Both the position numbers and the translations under genes were made by a program. Shown piece after piece: positions 41,712 to 50,159 of a stretch of DNA of 64,000 nucleotides. Origin of the DNA: Poseidonocella sp. HB161398 (GTDB taxonomy: Bacteria; Pseudomonadota; Alphaproteobacteria; Rhodobacterales; Rhodobacteraceae); the NCBI RefSeq assembly GCF_005870025.1, contig NZ_VATA01000006.1, positions 1 to 64,000 of the forward strand. The letters run 5' to 3'. The notes beneath the pieces are model-generated. The model saw only the letters and a program-made list of their open reading frames with translations. It had not been told where the DNA came from and did no database searches. How positions within the stretch are numbered: position 1 is the stretch's first letter; the number at the start of each line of letters is the position of its first letter.

Positions 41712-42611
41712 TCAGCTGGCCAGCACCTCGGCGAGCGAGCGGGCGAAGGCCGCGCCGTGTCCCAGATCGGGGAAGAGGGTCAGGCGGCCCGGCACGCCGG
41801 CTTCGCGCAGGGCGCGGTCGAGCTGTTCGAGCGCATCGGCAGGCGTACGGGCGCGCATCTCCAGCATGGCGCTGACCTGGGGCGTCTCGGCGCGGGGCTT
41901 CGGCGCGCCCTCGGCCGTGCCGGAATGGAGGTCGAGCCGCATGGCCGGCGCCTCGCCCGAGGCGACGCGGCCGAGCCAGCCCTGCCAGGCGCGGCCGCTA
42001 TCCCACCAGAGCGAGGGGCTGGCTGCCACGATCCGCGCGAAGGGCGCGCCGGCGAAGGCCGCGTGGAGCGCGAAGAGCCCGCCATAGGAATGGCCCCAGA
42101 GCGTGCGCGCCGCCGGATCGAGCGGCGCCAGCGCCTCGGCCCGGGGCAGGATCTCCTCCGTCAGCCGCGCGAGCAGCGCCGCCGCCCCGCCGGCCGGGCG
42201 CCCGGCGGGATCCGCCTGCGGTCCCTCGGCCAGGGGCGGCGTGTAGTCGAGCGTCCGCTCGACCAGCGCATAGCGCAGATCGACATCATGGCCGACCGCC
42301 AGGATCGCGCGGCCCGCGAGCGCGGCGGGCGGCAGGGAGGCCAGAACCTCGCCCACCGCCGCGCCGTCGAGCGCGACCAGAAGCGGCCAGCCCGCCGCCG
42401 GGGCCGGTCCCTCGGGTACGAGGAGATGCATCCGCTGCGCCACCTGCCCCTCGCCGCGGGACACCAGGAAGCTCTGGAGCCGGCTGCCCTCGGGCGGCGC
42501 GGCCCACAGGAGCGGCGCGGAGAGATCCGCGACCGGCTGGGCGAGCGCCGCGGCCGGCAGGCCGAGCGCAAGCGCAAGCGCCGCGCGGCGGGACAGGCGG
42601 GCAGCGCTCAT
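41712..42611 (-). CDS. alpha/beta-hydrolase, siderophore esterase-like (IroE/BesA type)
   Basis: A 299-residue hydrolase with a Tat-like export signal (LSRRAALALALGLPAAALAQ), implying a periplasmic enzyme. The nucleophile Ser175 lies in LWGHSYGGLFAL; LFPDLGHG near the C-terminus supplies the His. The putative esterase D/IroE family cuts ester-linked or trilactone siderophores. The ATG at 42611 overlaps the stop of the siderophore-interacting protein gene (ATGA), which supports a shared role in iron release. Confidence 0.82.
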   Translation of the reverse strand: MSAARLSRRAALALALGLPAAALAQPVADLSAPLLWAAPPEGSRLQSFLVSRGEGQVAQRMHLLVPEGPAPAAGWPLLVALDGAAVGEVLASLPPAALAGRAILAVGHDVDLRYALVERTLDYTPPLAEGPQADPAGRPAGGAAALLARLTEEILPRAEALAPLDPAARTLWGHSYGGLFALHAAFAGAPFARIVAASPSLWWDSGRAWQGWLGRVASGEAPAMRLDLHSGTAEGAPKPRAETPQVSAMLEMRARTPADALEQLDRALREAGVPGRLTLFPDLGHGAAFARSLAEVLAS

Positions 42612-43645
42612 GCCGGGGCGCTCCAATAGGCGGAGAAGTAGCCCTCGGCTCCGGCGAGGCCCTGGGTATCGCGGAAATGCGCCTTGGCGCGGCGCACCAG
42701 CCGGCGCTCGGCGGCGAGCCAGACATAGCGGCTCTCGCCCGCCGGCGGCAGGGCCACGGCGGACATCGCCTCCAGCAGGTCCGGGCCCTCGCCGCGGGCC
42801 AGCCAGGTCACGGTGATGCCGGGCGGCACCTCGAGCGGCACGCGGTCGCCGGGATCGCCGGTCTCGAGGAAGACATGGCCGCAGCGCCCCTCGCCGGACT
42901 GCGCGAGGATCCGGCGGATCGCCGGAAGCGCCGTCTCGTCGCCGCCCATCAGGATCCAGTCGCCCGGCGGGAAGTCTCCGCCGCCCGGGCCCGAGAGCCC
43001 GACCTCCGCCCCTGGCGCGACGCGGCGCGCCCAGTCAGTGGCGTAGCTGCCCTCGTGCTCGTAGAGATCGAAGCTCATCCAGCCCTCGCCCGGCTCAAGA
43101 TCGACGAAGGTGTAGGCCGGGGTGTGGAGCGCGTCCTCGCCGCGGGCCCAGACCGTGCGGCCCCGCTCGTCCACCACCGGCCAGGCCGGCGCGCGGCCCT
43201 CGGGCGGCAGGAGCAGGCGGAAATGCATGCCGCCCTCGGCGAAGGTCTCCATCGCGTCCGAGCGCAGCCGCACCCGCAGGAAATTCGCGCCGATCCGCGA
43301 GACGCCCTCGACCGTGGCGAAGATCACGTTGGGCGGCAGGCCGCCCGGCTCGGGGCCGCCCTGCCAGTCCATCCGGTCGGAGAGCCCTTCGACCGCGTGG
43401 TCGAGCATGTGGATCACCGCGCCGCGGACCCGCTGCACCGCCATGTTGTCGTCTGCGGCAATGCGGATGCGGAAGGCCTCGCCCTGCAGATCCATCTCCA
43501 CCCGGGCGCCCTGGCCTTCGAGCCTCAGACCGCCCGGCACCGCCTGCGGCTCGCGCCCGTGCTCGCGCATCTCGCGCGCGACCCGTTCCAGCAGGCCGTC
43601 GGGCAGCCCGCCATGCAATTCGCCCTGAGCCAGTACTTCGCTCAT
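42608..43645 (-). CDS. siderophore-interacting protein with N-terminal DUF2218 domain
   Basis: A 345-residue fusion. Residues about 1-90 are a DUF2218-like domain (ADDNMAVQRVRGAVIHMLDH); 100-345 are a ViuB/YqjH-type FAD-binding ferric-siderophore reductase with MHFRLLLPPEGR, YTFVDLEPGEGWMSFDLYEH, GDWILMGGDETALPAIRRIL and a C-terminal GYFSAYWSAPA. It reduces ferri-siderophores in the cytoplasm to release Fe(II). ATG at 43645 chosen because GGAAGG sits 9 nt before it, while the ATG 9 nt upstream directly abuts GGAAGG. Confidence 0.9.
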   Translation of the reverse strand: MSEVLAQGELHGGLPDGLLERVAREMREHGREPQAVPGGLRLEGQGARVEMDLQGEAFRIRIAADDNMAVQRVRGAVIHMLDHAVEGLSDRMDWQGGPEPGGLPPNVIFATVEGVSRIGANFLRVRLRSDAMETFAEGGMHFRLLLPPEGRAPAWPVVDERGRTVWARGEDALHTPAYTFVDLEPGEGWMSFDLYEHEGSYATDWARRVAPGAEVGLSGPGGGDFPPGDWILMGGDETALPAIRRILAQSGEGRCGHVFLETGDPGDRVPLEVPPGITVTWLARGEGPDLLEAMSAVALPPAGESRYVWLAAERRLVRRAKAHFRDTQGLAGAEGYFSAYWSAPA

Positions 43646-43756
43646 CACCAGCATCCTTCCAGCTGTCGCTTCTCGAAACGTGAGGCTTGCGGGAATGCGG
43701 CCCCGGGGGCCGACTCGGCTGGCAGGGTCCGGACAGGCCGGACCCTGCCCTTTTGC

Positions 43757-45850
43757 TCAGAACCGCTGGGTGAAGGCAACTTCCACGTTCATCGGATCGC
43801 CGTAGAAGTTGAACACCGAGGGGCTGCCGACGCGGCTGTAATAGGTCTCGTCGAAGAGGTTGTTGACCCGCAGGCGGATCTCGCTCTGCTCGGTCACCTC
43901 CCAGGCGGCGGCCAGGTTGACAACGGTGTAGCCGTCCGCCTCGATCTCGCCCGCGCTCGAGACCGCCTTGAAATCGCTGAACCAGGTCAGGCCGGCGCCG
44001 AGCGACAGCCGGTCGAGCGCGCCGGGGCCGAAATCGTATTCGCCCGAGAGCTGCAGCATGTGCTCGGGCGTGTAGCCCTTGAACACGTCGCCATCCATCG
44101 GCCCGTCGGTGTATTTCATCTCCGTGTAGGTGTAGCCGCCGAAAAGCTGCAGCCCGGGCAGCACCTCGCCCGAGAGCTCCAGCTCGACGCCGCGGCTCTC
44201 GACATCCATCGCGTAGTAGTCGGAGGTGCCGAGCGCCACCTCGGCGCGGTTGTCCTGCCGGAGGTCGAAGAAGGCCAGCGAGGCGTTCATCGCGTCGAAG
44301 ACGCGCGCCTTGACCCCGACCTCGATCTGGCGGCCCTCGGCGGGGTCGATCAGCTCGTCATTGACGTCGGTCTCGGTCTGCGGCTGGAAGATCGAAGTGT
44401 AGCTGGCATAGACCGTCGCCCAGTCGGTGACATCGTAGGTGACGCCGCCATAGGGGGTGAAATGCCCGTCCTCGCCGATATCGTCGGTGATCTCGTTGGT
44501 GGTCAGGTCCTTCGTGGTCTGGTCGAACCAGGTGAAGCGGCCGCCGGCGATGACATTGAGCCGCTCGACCGGCTGCAGGCGCAGCTGCGAATAGAGGCCG
44601 AAGCGCTCGGTGTCGGTATCGGTCTTGGTGGTGTACTCGACATCCGGCTTCGCCACGTCCGAGACATCCCAGTCATCCAGATCCCAGCTGCCCGAGATCG
44701 CGCCCCGCGCCTGGTACATGCGCGACTCCACCTTCTGGTAGTCGGCGCCGAAGATCACGTTGCCCGACATCGCGCCAAGATCGAAAGGCAGGCTGGCATA
44801 GGCGTCGAGCGCCAGGCTGTCCTCCTCGAACTCGCGCGCCAGCCAGGAGAGGCGGCTGATCTTGTTGTCGGCATCCGCGGCGGAACCGGCATAGGCATAG
44901 ATGAAATCCACGTCGCGGGTCGAATAGCGCGAGGAGAACTTGACGAAACCGCCGCCCTCGAGCTCGTGGCGCAGCTCCAGGATGTAGTCGTCGACGGTGT
45001 TCTCGAAATCGTTCCAGTCGGCCATGGTCGTGGTCGAGCGGTCGATGTCCAGCAGGTTGCCGTCGGCATCGGTCGGCAGGCCGTTGAAGGGCGAGATGTC
45101 GCGCTCCATGTGGCTGAGCGAGAAGGTCAGCATCGTGTCGGGCGTGATGTCCCAGGCGACGGTGCCATAGGCGACATCGACGCCGTTCTCCTGCATGTCG
45201 ACGAAGCCGTCGCCCTCTTCATGGGCGAAGACCGCGCGTCCGCGCAGCGTGCCGCTCTCGTTCATCGCGCCGGTGACATCGGCCTCGATCCGGCCGCGGC
45301 CATAGCTCTGGCCGGTGACGGTGACATAGCCGCCGAACTCCTCCTGCGCGCGCTTGAGGCTCATGTTGACGGCCCCGCCCGGCTCGCCCGTGCCCGCGAA
45401 GAGCCCGTTCGGCCCCTTGAGGATCTCGACATGGTCGACGATCGCCAGATCCGGCTGGGTGCCGTAGATCGAGGAGAGCGGCGCCGGCAGGCCGTTGAAA
45501 TAGAGGTAGTCCATCTCGAAGCCGCGCGAGAACAGCGAAGACCGGCCCCAGTCGTTGCTGAGCACCAGCATCCCCGGCGTGCGGCGCAGCGCGGTATCGA
45601 GCGAGGTGAAGCCCTGGCCCGTGATCTGGGCATTGGTGATGACCGTGGTCGATTGCGGGATCTCGCGGATGTCGCGGACCTCCTTCTCGCCGACCGAGAC
45701 CTCGTCGGTCGTGTAGCTGCCGGTGCCCTCCGTCTCGTAGCTCGAGGCGGAGACGAGGATGTCGTCGAGGACCAGGACGTCCTGCGCCGCCGCCGGCGTG
45801 GCGAGGCAGGTGGACGCGAGAAGCAGCCGGCGGAAGGAGGCTCGGGGCAC
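43757..45850 (-). CDS. TonB-dependent siderophore receptor
   Basis: A 697-residue outer-membrane receptor. Signal peptide RRLLLASTCLATPAAAQ, TonB-box region DDILVSASS, plug domain (IPQSTTVITNAQITGQGFTS, GPNGLFAGTGEPGGAVN), then a barrel ending AFTQRF with the terminal Phe. The domain pattern fits the FpvA/FhuE-like siderophore receptor group. GTG start at 45850 has AAGGAT 8 nt upstream; no ATG gives a signal peptide. Divergent from the PchR-like AraC gene and 111 bp upstream of the siderophore-interacting protein gene. Confidence 0.9.
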   Translation of the reverse strand: MPRASFRRLLLASTCLATPAAAQDVLVLDDILVSASSYETEGTGSYTTDEVSVGEKEVRDIREIPQSTTVITNAQITGQGFTSLDTALRRTPGMLVLSNDWGRSSLFSRGFEMDYLYFNGLPAPLSSIYGTQPDLAIVDHVEILKGPNGLFAGTGEPGGAVNMSLKRAQEEFGGYVTVTGQSYGRGRIEADVTGAMNESGTLRGRAVFAHEEGDGFVDMQENGVDVAYGTVAWDITPDTMLTFSLSHMERDISPFNGLPTDADGNLLDIDRSTTTMADWNDFENTVDDYILELRHELEGGGFVKFSSRYSTRDVDFIYAYAGSAADADNKISRLSWLAREFEEDSLALDAYASLPFDLGAMSGNVIFGADYQKVESRMYQARGAISGSWDLDDWDVSDVAKPDVEYTTKTDTDTERFGLYSQLRLQPVERLNVIAGGRFTWFDQTTKDLTTNEITDDIGEDGHFTPYGGVTYDVTDWATVYASYTSIFQPQTETDVNDELIDPAEGRQIEVGVKARVFDAMNASLAFFDLRQDNRAEVALGTSDYYAMDVESRGVELELSGEVLPGLQLFGGYTYTEMKYTDGPMDGDVFKGYTPEHMLQLSGEYDFGPGALDRLSLGAGLTWFSDFKAVSSAGEIEADGYTVVNLAAAWEVTEQSEIRLRVNNLFDETYYSRVGSPSVFNFYGDPMNVEVAFTQRF

Positions 45851-45925
45851 GGGATCGTATCCTTGTGATGCGGAGAGAAACTGACTATTATTGTCGATTA
45901 TTAGCCACCCCTCGCCGAGACGGTA

Positions 45926-45969
45926 GCCAGCGATCTTTGCCGCAGCGCCAGAAACCTTTGCCGGAGCGC
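45926..45969. promoter_or_regulatory. tandem AraC/PchR-type operator
   Basis: Two 23-bp direct repeats (45926-45948 and 45947-45969) are offset by exactly 21 bp, two helical turns, and agree at 19 of 23 positions; both contain GCCAG, CTTTGCCG and AGCGC. They lie between the divergent AraC gene (46017) and TonB-receptor gene (45850), the layout of PchR/YbtA sites. Confidence 0.6.
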
Positions 45970-46016
45970 AATCCGGCGACGGAATTCCGGCGGCGGCCCG
46001 GCCAGCAGGGGACGAC

Positions 46017-46889
46017 ATGGCAGCAGCACCGGCAGAGCGGGTGGGCAGCAAGCTCGACGGGCAGATGGTGGCGACGCAATTCGCCCCGGGCTTCGGCCTC
46101 CACATGCTCGACGCGACCGCCCGCGAACCTTTCGAGATCCGCGCCACGCGGGCGCCCGGCGTGATCCTGCACTGCTTCCTCGAGGGCCGGACCGAGGCGC
46201 GGCTCTCGGGCCGCTCGATGGGGCTCGGCCGCGCCGAGAACGCCCCGCCCCGGCTGGTGCTGACCGCGACACGCGATCCCGAGCCCTTCCTGCGCCGCTC
46301 CCGCGCCGGGGAATATGTCCGCAAGGTGAACATCAATCTCGGCCCCGACTGGATGGAGCGCCACCAGCTCGCCCTGCCGGGCAGCGCGCGGCGCCTCGCG
46401 CTCGAGCTCGGGCGCGAGCAGGTGGCAGGCTTCGAGCGGCTCGCCCGGCTCTCTGCCGCCGAGGCTCCGCTGGCACGGCTCGAGGCCGAGGCACTGGCGC
46501 TGACCCTCGTGGCGCAGAGCTTCGCCCGGATCGCGCCGCCCGCCTCCGGCCGGGTGCTGGCGCCGCATGACCGCCGCAGCCTTTCGCGCATCGAGGCCTT
46601 CCTGCGCGACGGCGCCACCGGCCCCCTGCCCGGGCTCGAGGCGATCGCGCGCGAGGGCGGGGTCAGCGTCTCCACCCTGCGGCGGCTCTTCCGCGAGGCG
46701 CATGGCACGACGGTGCAGGCGCATCTGCGCCGCCTCCGCCTGGAAGCCGCCCGCCGTGCGCTGCGCGCCGACGCGGTTCCGGTCTCCGAGGCGGCGCGGA
46801 TAGCCGGCTATTCCGCCGCGGCCAATTTCGCGACCGCCTACCGCCGCGCCTTCGGAGAACCCCCCTCCGCCAGCCGCCGCGCCTGCTGA
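46017..46889 (+). CDS. AraC-family regulator, PchR-like
   Basis: A 290-residue regulator with a C-terminal double helix-turn-helix (EAIAREGGVSVSTLRRLFRE and VSEAARIAGYSAAANFATAY) and a PchR-like N-terminal domain (VILHCFLEGRTEARLSGR, EYVRKVNINLGPDWMER). The PchR group activates siderophore receptor genes when ferri-siderophore is bound. Divergent from the TonB-receptor gene over a tandem-repeat operator. Confidence 0.87.
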   Translation: MAAAPAERVGSKLDGQMVATQFAPGFGLHMLDATAREPFEIRATRAPGVILHCFLEGRTEARLSGRSMGLGRAENAPPRLVLTATRDPEPFLRRSRAGEYVRKVNINLGPDWMERHQLALPGSARRLALELGREQVAGFERLARLSAAEAPLARLEAEALALTLVAQSFARIAPPASGRVLAPHDRRSLSRIEAFLRDGATGPLPGLEAIAREGGVSVSTLRRLFREAHGTTVQAHLRRLRLEAARRALRADAVPVSEAARIAGYSAAANFATAYRRAFGEPPSASRRAC

Positions 46890-47467
46890 CCGCACCGGAG
46901 CGCCGGGCGCGCGGATGCCGGACCGGGCCAGGCGCGCTTGCGGGCTCCGCGTGGCCCTGCCGGGCAAGCGATGCCCGGGCCCCGCCCGCTTGCGCAGGCG
47001 ACGGGTCCGGTGTCCGAGTTCAAGCACCAACTGTTCAGCCGGGTGCTGAAGAAGAAGTCCGGGGCGTCGTCTTGGAGGACATGGGGCAATCGGATTTTGA
47101 CCTTGATGGCCGGCCGCGCCGGGGAGATGTCCGCTCGCCGCAATGTTGGCAGTTTGGTGAGGCATGGGTTTCATCGCCCGCCTTCCACCGGTCGCCTGTC
47201 ACCTTCCGTAGAGGACGCACCCTGCCCAGTTCACGAGATTCGAGGCGGGGTGGTTTGCATCTTCCCCCAGGGTAGCGGCGCGAATGGCGTTCCAGTCGCC
47301 GTCTGGCGTTCCGTCCGGCTCCGGCGCCGCGCCGGGACGGTTCGGCGTCGAAGGCCATCAGATGGCCCAGGAACGTCACCTCCCGTGCCGTCACCGCATC
47401 GCCGTCGACCCGGTCCACATCGATCCGGCCCGCCGCCTCGCGGCGCAGAAGCGCCGCCAGCCCGTTC
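46890..47467. other. decayed stretch after the PchR-like gene
   Basis: No intact gene. A hairpin with stem CCGGGCA/TGCCCGG is at 46960-46978. GGGTGCTGAAGAAG near 47041 followed by GCGTCGTC and GGAGGACAT resembles the ends and interior of the 24-kb inverted-repeat element, so another IS remnant is likely. The rest is unrecognised. Confidence 0.35.
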
Positions 47468-47776
47468 TATCCCTCCCGCAGCAGCGCCCGCGCCGGGGAC
47501 AGCCGCTCGGCGCCGGTCTCCGGCGCGGTCCTTCGGGGAAGGCGGCAGAACGGCTGGAACACCATGCCGACATGGCCGCGGATCTCCTCGGCGTTGCGGC
47601 CGTCAGGGCGGCAATCCGTCGGCAAGCATGCGACCCGGCCGGATCCCCACGCGCCTGCTGATGCAACGGATCAGTGCCGGCTTGCGCGAGTCCGTCCGTG
47701 GAGCCGCGAAGCACGACATGCCCGCAGCCCTCGCAGCTCAGGCGGATGTCCATCCGCATGTTGAGCGCCACGAACC
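47468..47776 (-). pseudogene. frameshifted fragment of a polar amino-acid ABC ATPase
   Basis: Three minus-strand frames in order give pieces of one GlnQ/AapP/BztD-like ATPase: FVALNMRMDIRLS...HVVLRG (N-terminal strand and Walker A region, degraded), then ALIRCISRRVGIRPGRMLAD, then GRNAEEIRGHVGMVFQPF (Q-loop), then a decayed helix and a TAG at 47470-47468. At least two frameshifts and loss of Walker A make it non-functional. No intact partner genes are nearby. Confidence 0.5.
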
Positions 47777-49083
47777 GGTTGCAGCCCGTCTCCATGCGGA
47801 CGCCGGGGCGGGCCCAGCCCGCCCCCAAGCGCTCGACCGCGACACCGCATGGCGCCCGCGCTCGCCCGGCACCCGGACCAGAAGCTCCAAGGCACCGTCG
47901 ATCGCCGCCGGATGGCCGGTGGAATCCGGCGCGGCGCGGACGGGGCGGGGCGGCTCCGGACAGACCCCGACCCGGTCGAGAGAGCCGTCGACTGCGCCCG
48001 CAAGCTGAGTCAGGGGGGCGCTCGCCTGCCCCCCCCCGCCGCGCTCATGTCCGCGCCTTGCATCTCCCGAAGGGCATCCCGCCCGCCGGGCCGCCGGACC
48101 CGGCACGGCACGGCACGGCACGGCACGGCACGGCACGGCACGGAAGGCTCACCCGCCCGGCCGTGCGGCGGAAGCACAGGTACTGCCCGCTCGGGCATCG
48201 AGAGCCAGACAGGCCGGTCCCAGCTCGGCGAGGCGGCAGGCGGTTCGGGACATGGCGGGTCTTCATGGTCCGGCTCCGGGATCCTGTCCCGGGGCGGGCT
48301 TCCGATAATTCTCGCCAGACAGAACCGATCCTCCCAGAGCGTTGCCGCCCCGCGGGCCCCACCTGCCGAGAACCGGCTGGCGCATGGCACGAAGCCCCGC
48401 ACGCCTATGCAGCTTGGCGGGAGTTGACGGGCAGCCGCATGGCGATCCCTCCGGCGCAAATGCCGCTGGAACTGCGCCACGGCGGCAGCCTCTGCACTGC
48501 GGGCAGTTCCGCCCGTCCGACGGAGGGCAGCGCCTTGGCGATGAGGAGTCTCGCCAGCCGTGACGGCGCCTTCATGGACCTGCGCATGGCCTTCGAGGTT
48601 CCGGCCGCCAGCCGCCGCAGATGTGGGCAGGCAAAGGTGGTCCGGGCGGGCCGCCAAGCGTTCGGGACCGGGCCTGACGAGGATGACCAGCGCGGCCAGC
48701 GCGGCTTCGGCGTCCACGCCGCGATCGCCCGGGCGGCACATGACGCCGGTTTCGTCGAGGTCTTCGCGCTGATGGCCGCCAAGGTGCTGCTGCAGCCCGC
48801 CTCTCCCGGCCTCGCGAGCTCGGACCGCCGTCGGCAGCCGGTGACCGCCGCGCCGTCGGGACGCTGCGCAGCGGATCGCCCCGTCTGGCACGGAGCCACC
48901 TTTGTGATCGCGGCCATGGCGCCTTGGCCGCGGTCGAGCAGACGGCCCGGATGCTCTGGCAAGGCCAACCCGGCGGGCGCATGATGCACCGTCCGGACGC
49001 GTCATGAGGGAAGCTCGCGAAGGGGCGGCAATCATCGCAGCAAGGGAGCTGGAAACCAGCCGCTGATCAGTGCCCGCAGCCTG
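47777..49083. other. decayed 1.3-kb stretch without an intact gene
   Basis: Read on both strands: several long open frames exist but none resembles a protein family, and codon choice lacks the strong GC3 bias of the flanking genes. It contains the pentanucleotide repeat at 48101-48143. Probably degenerate acquired DNA together with the adjacent ABC pseudogene. Confidence 0.4.
48101..48143. repeat. pentanucleotide tandem repeat (CGGCA) x 8.6
   Basis: Eight perfect CGGCA units plus CGG. Five-base units shift the reading frame on gain or loss, the hallmark of phase-variable repeats, but no clear gene spans this one today. Reads Cys-Arg-Ala-Val-Pro repeats on the minus strand. Confidence 0.9.
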
Positions 49084-49977
49084 CTAGCCCTGCTCTCCCA
49101 GATGCCGGGCGAGGAAGGCGTTGATCTCTGCCGCCAGCCATTCCGCCGCGCCCGGGTCGAGATGGGCATGGTGGTCGCCCGCGATCTCCAGCGTCTCAGC
49201 CTGCGCGATCCCCGGCAGGGCGCGCTCGGCCAGCGCCGCCGCCTGCGGCCGGACCTGGCGCAGCCCCTCTGTCGCCCAGACGGCCAGGACCGGGCAGCGC
49301 AGCGCGCCGAGCACGTGCTCGATCTGTCCCGCGGTCAGCTTCACCGCCGAACTGGCAAAGAGCCGCGGATCGGCGCGCAGGCGGAAGCCCTCCGGCACTG
49401 GCTCCAGCGCGCGCCCGGCCAGAGCCTCGGCGGTGCGGCGGGCATTGCCCTGGCGGATGCGGCGCGCGACATAGTCCTCGCGCGTGGCGAAGACCCGCGG
49501 CGGCCGCGCGCCCTGCCGCCGCGTGCCTTCGATGAAGCCGTGGAGCGTCGGGACGGCATCCTCTGCCGCGGGCTCGGGCACCAGCGAATCGAGCCCCACC
49601 AGCGCGCGCACCCGGCCGGGCTGGGCAGCGGCGAAGAGCGTGGCGATATTGGCGCCGCGGGAATGGCCGAGCAGCACGCAATCCTCCCATCCGAGCTGGT
49701 CGAGCAGCCCGGCGATCTGCGGCAGGTCATCCCAGATATTGTAGCTGGCATGGGCGGCGCGATGGCCGCTCAGCCCCTGGCCGCTGAGATCGATGGCGAC
49801 GACATGGCAGCCTGCCAGCCGCGGCGCCAGCTCGCGGAAGCTCTCGGCATGGTCCATCCAGCCATGCAGCGCAAGCACCGGCAGGCCGGCCTCCGGCCCC
49901 CAGGCGAGCCCTGCATAGCGCAGCCCGTCCACCTCCCACTGGCAGTCGCGCGCTGCCGCCAAGCCGTTGCCGTCCAT
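49084..49977 (-). CDS. alpha/beta-fold hydrolase
   Basis: A 297-residue hydrolase: LALHGWMDHAESF (oxyanion region, about 36-48), nucleophile Ser106 in LLGHSRGANIA, and a C-terminal GDHHAHLDP with the catalytic His. The family covers esterases, epoxide hydrolases and haloalkane dehalogenases; related eukaryotic proteins are serine hydrolase-like (SERHL). Stand-alone gene between decayed DNA and the YdeP-type oxidoreductase. Substrate unknown. Confidence 0.85.
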   Translation of the reverse strand: MDGNGLAAARDCQWEVDGLRYAGLAWGPEAGLPVLALHGWMDHAESFRELAPRLAGCHVVAIDLSGQGLSGHRAAHASYNIWDDLPQIAGLLDQLGWEDCVLLGHSRGANIATLFAAAQPGRVRALVGLDSLVPEPAAEDAVPTLHGFIEGTRRQGARPPRVFATREDYVARRIRQGNARRTAEALAGRALEPVPEGFRLRADPRLFASSAVKLTAGQIEHVLGALRCPVLAVWATEGLRQVRPQAAALAERALPGIAQAETLEIAGDHHAHLDPGAAEWLAAEINAFLARHLGEQG

Positions 49978-50159
49978 GCTCGTGCCCCCGGTCTCCGTCC
50001 GATCCCGGCCGGTGATAGCGCATCCCGCGCCCGAACGGGAGACCGCAGAGCGGTCCTCCTTTCCCGACGGGGGAACACGGCCGCGCCGTACCGGCAGAAG
50101 CCGCGTCGGGAAACGGTGGCGGCGCGCAGGAAGCGCATGCCAGACCGCCTGCCCGCGCC

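Noticed and set aside
42677-45868. 1063-codon plus-strand frame opposite the second TonB receptor and siderophore reductase
   Set aside because: It is a mirror of two well-supported minus-strand genes and has no recognisable domain.
45876-45906. Fur or iron-rhodo box before the second TonB receptor
   Set aside because: The AT-rich stretch has TGACTATTATTGTCG-like sequence but no clean TGA-N9-TCA or Fur palindrome, so no site is called.
47680-47790. Zinc-ribbon protein suggested by CEGCGH on the minus strand
   Set aside because: The same DNA aligns better, with frameshifts, to the N-terminal part of a GlnQ-type ATPase; only one Cys pair is present.
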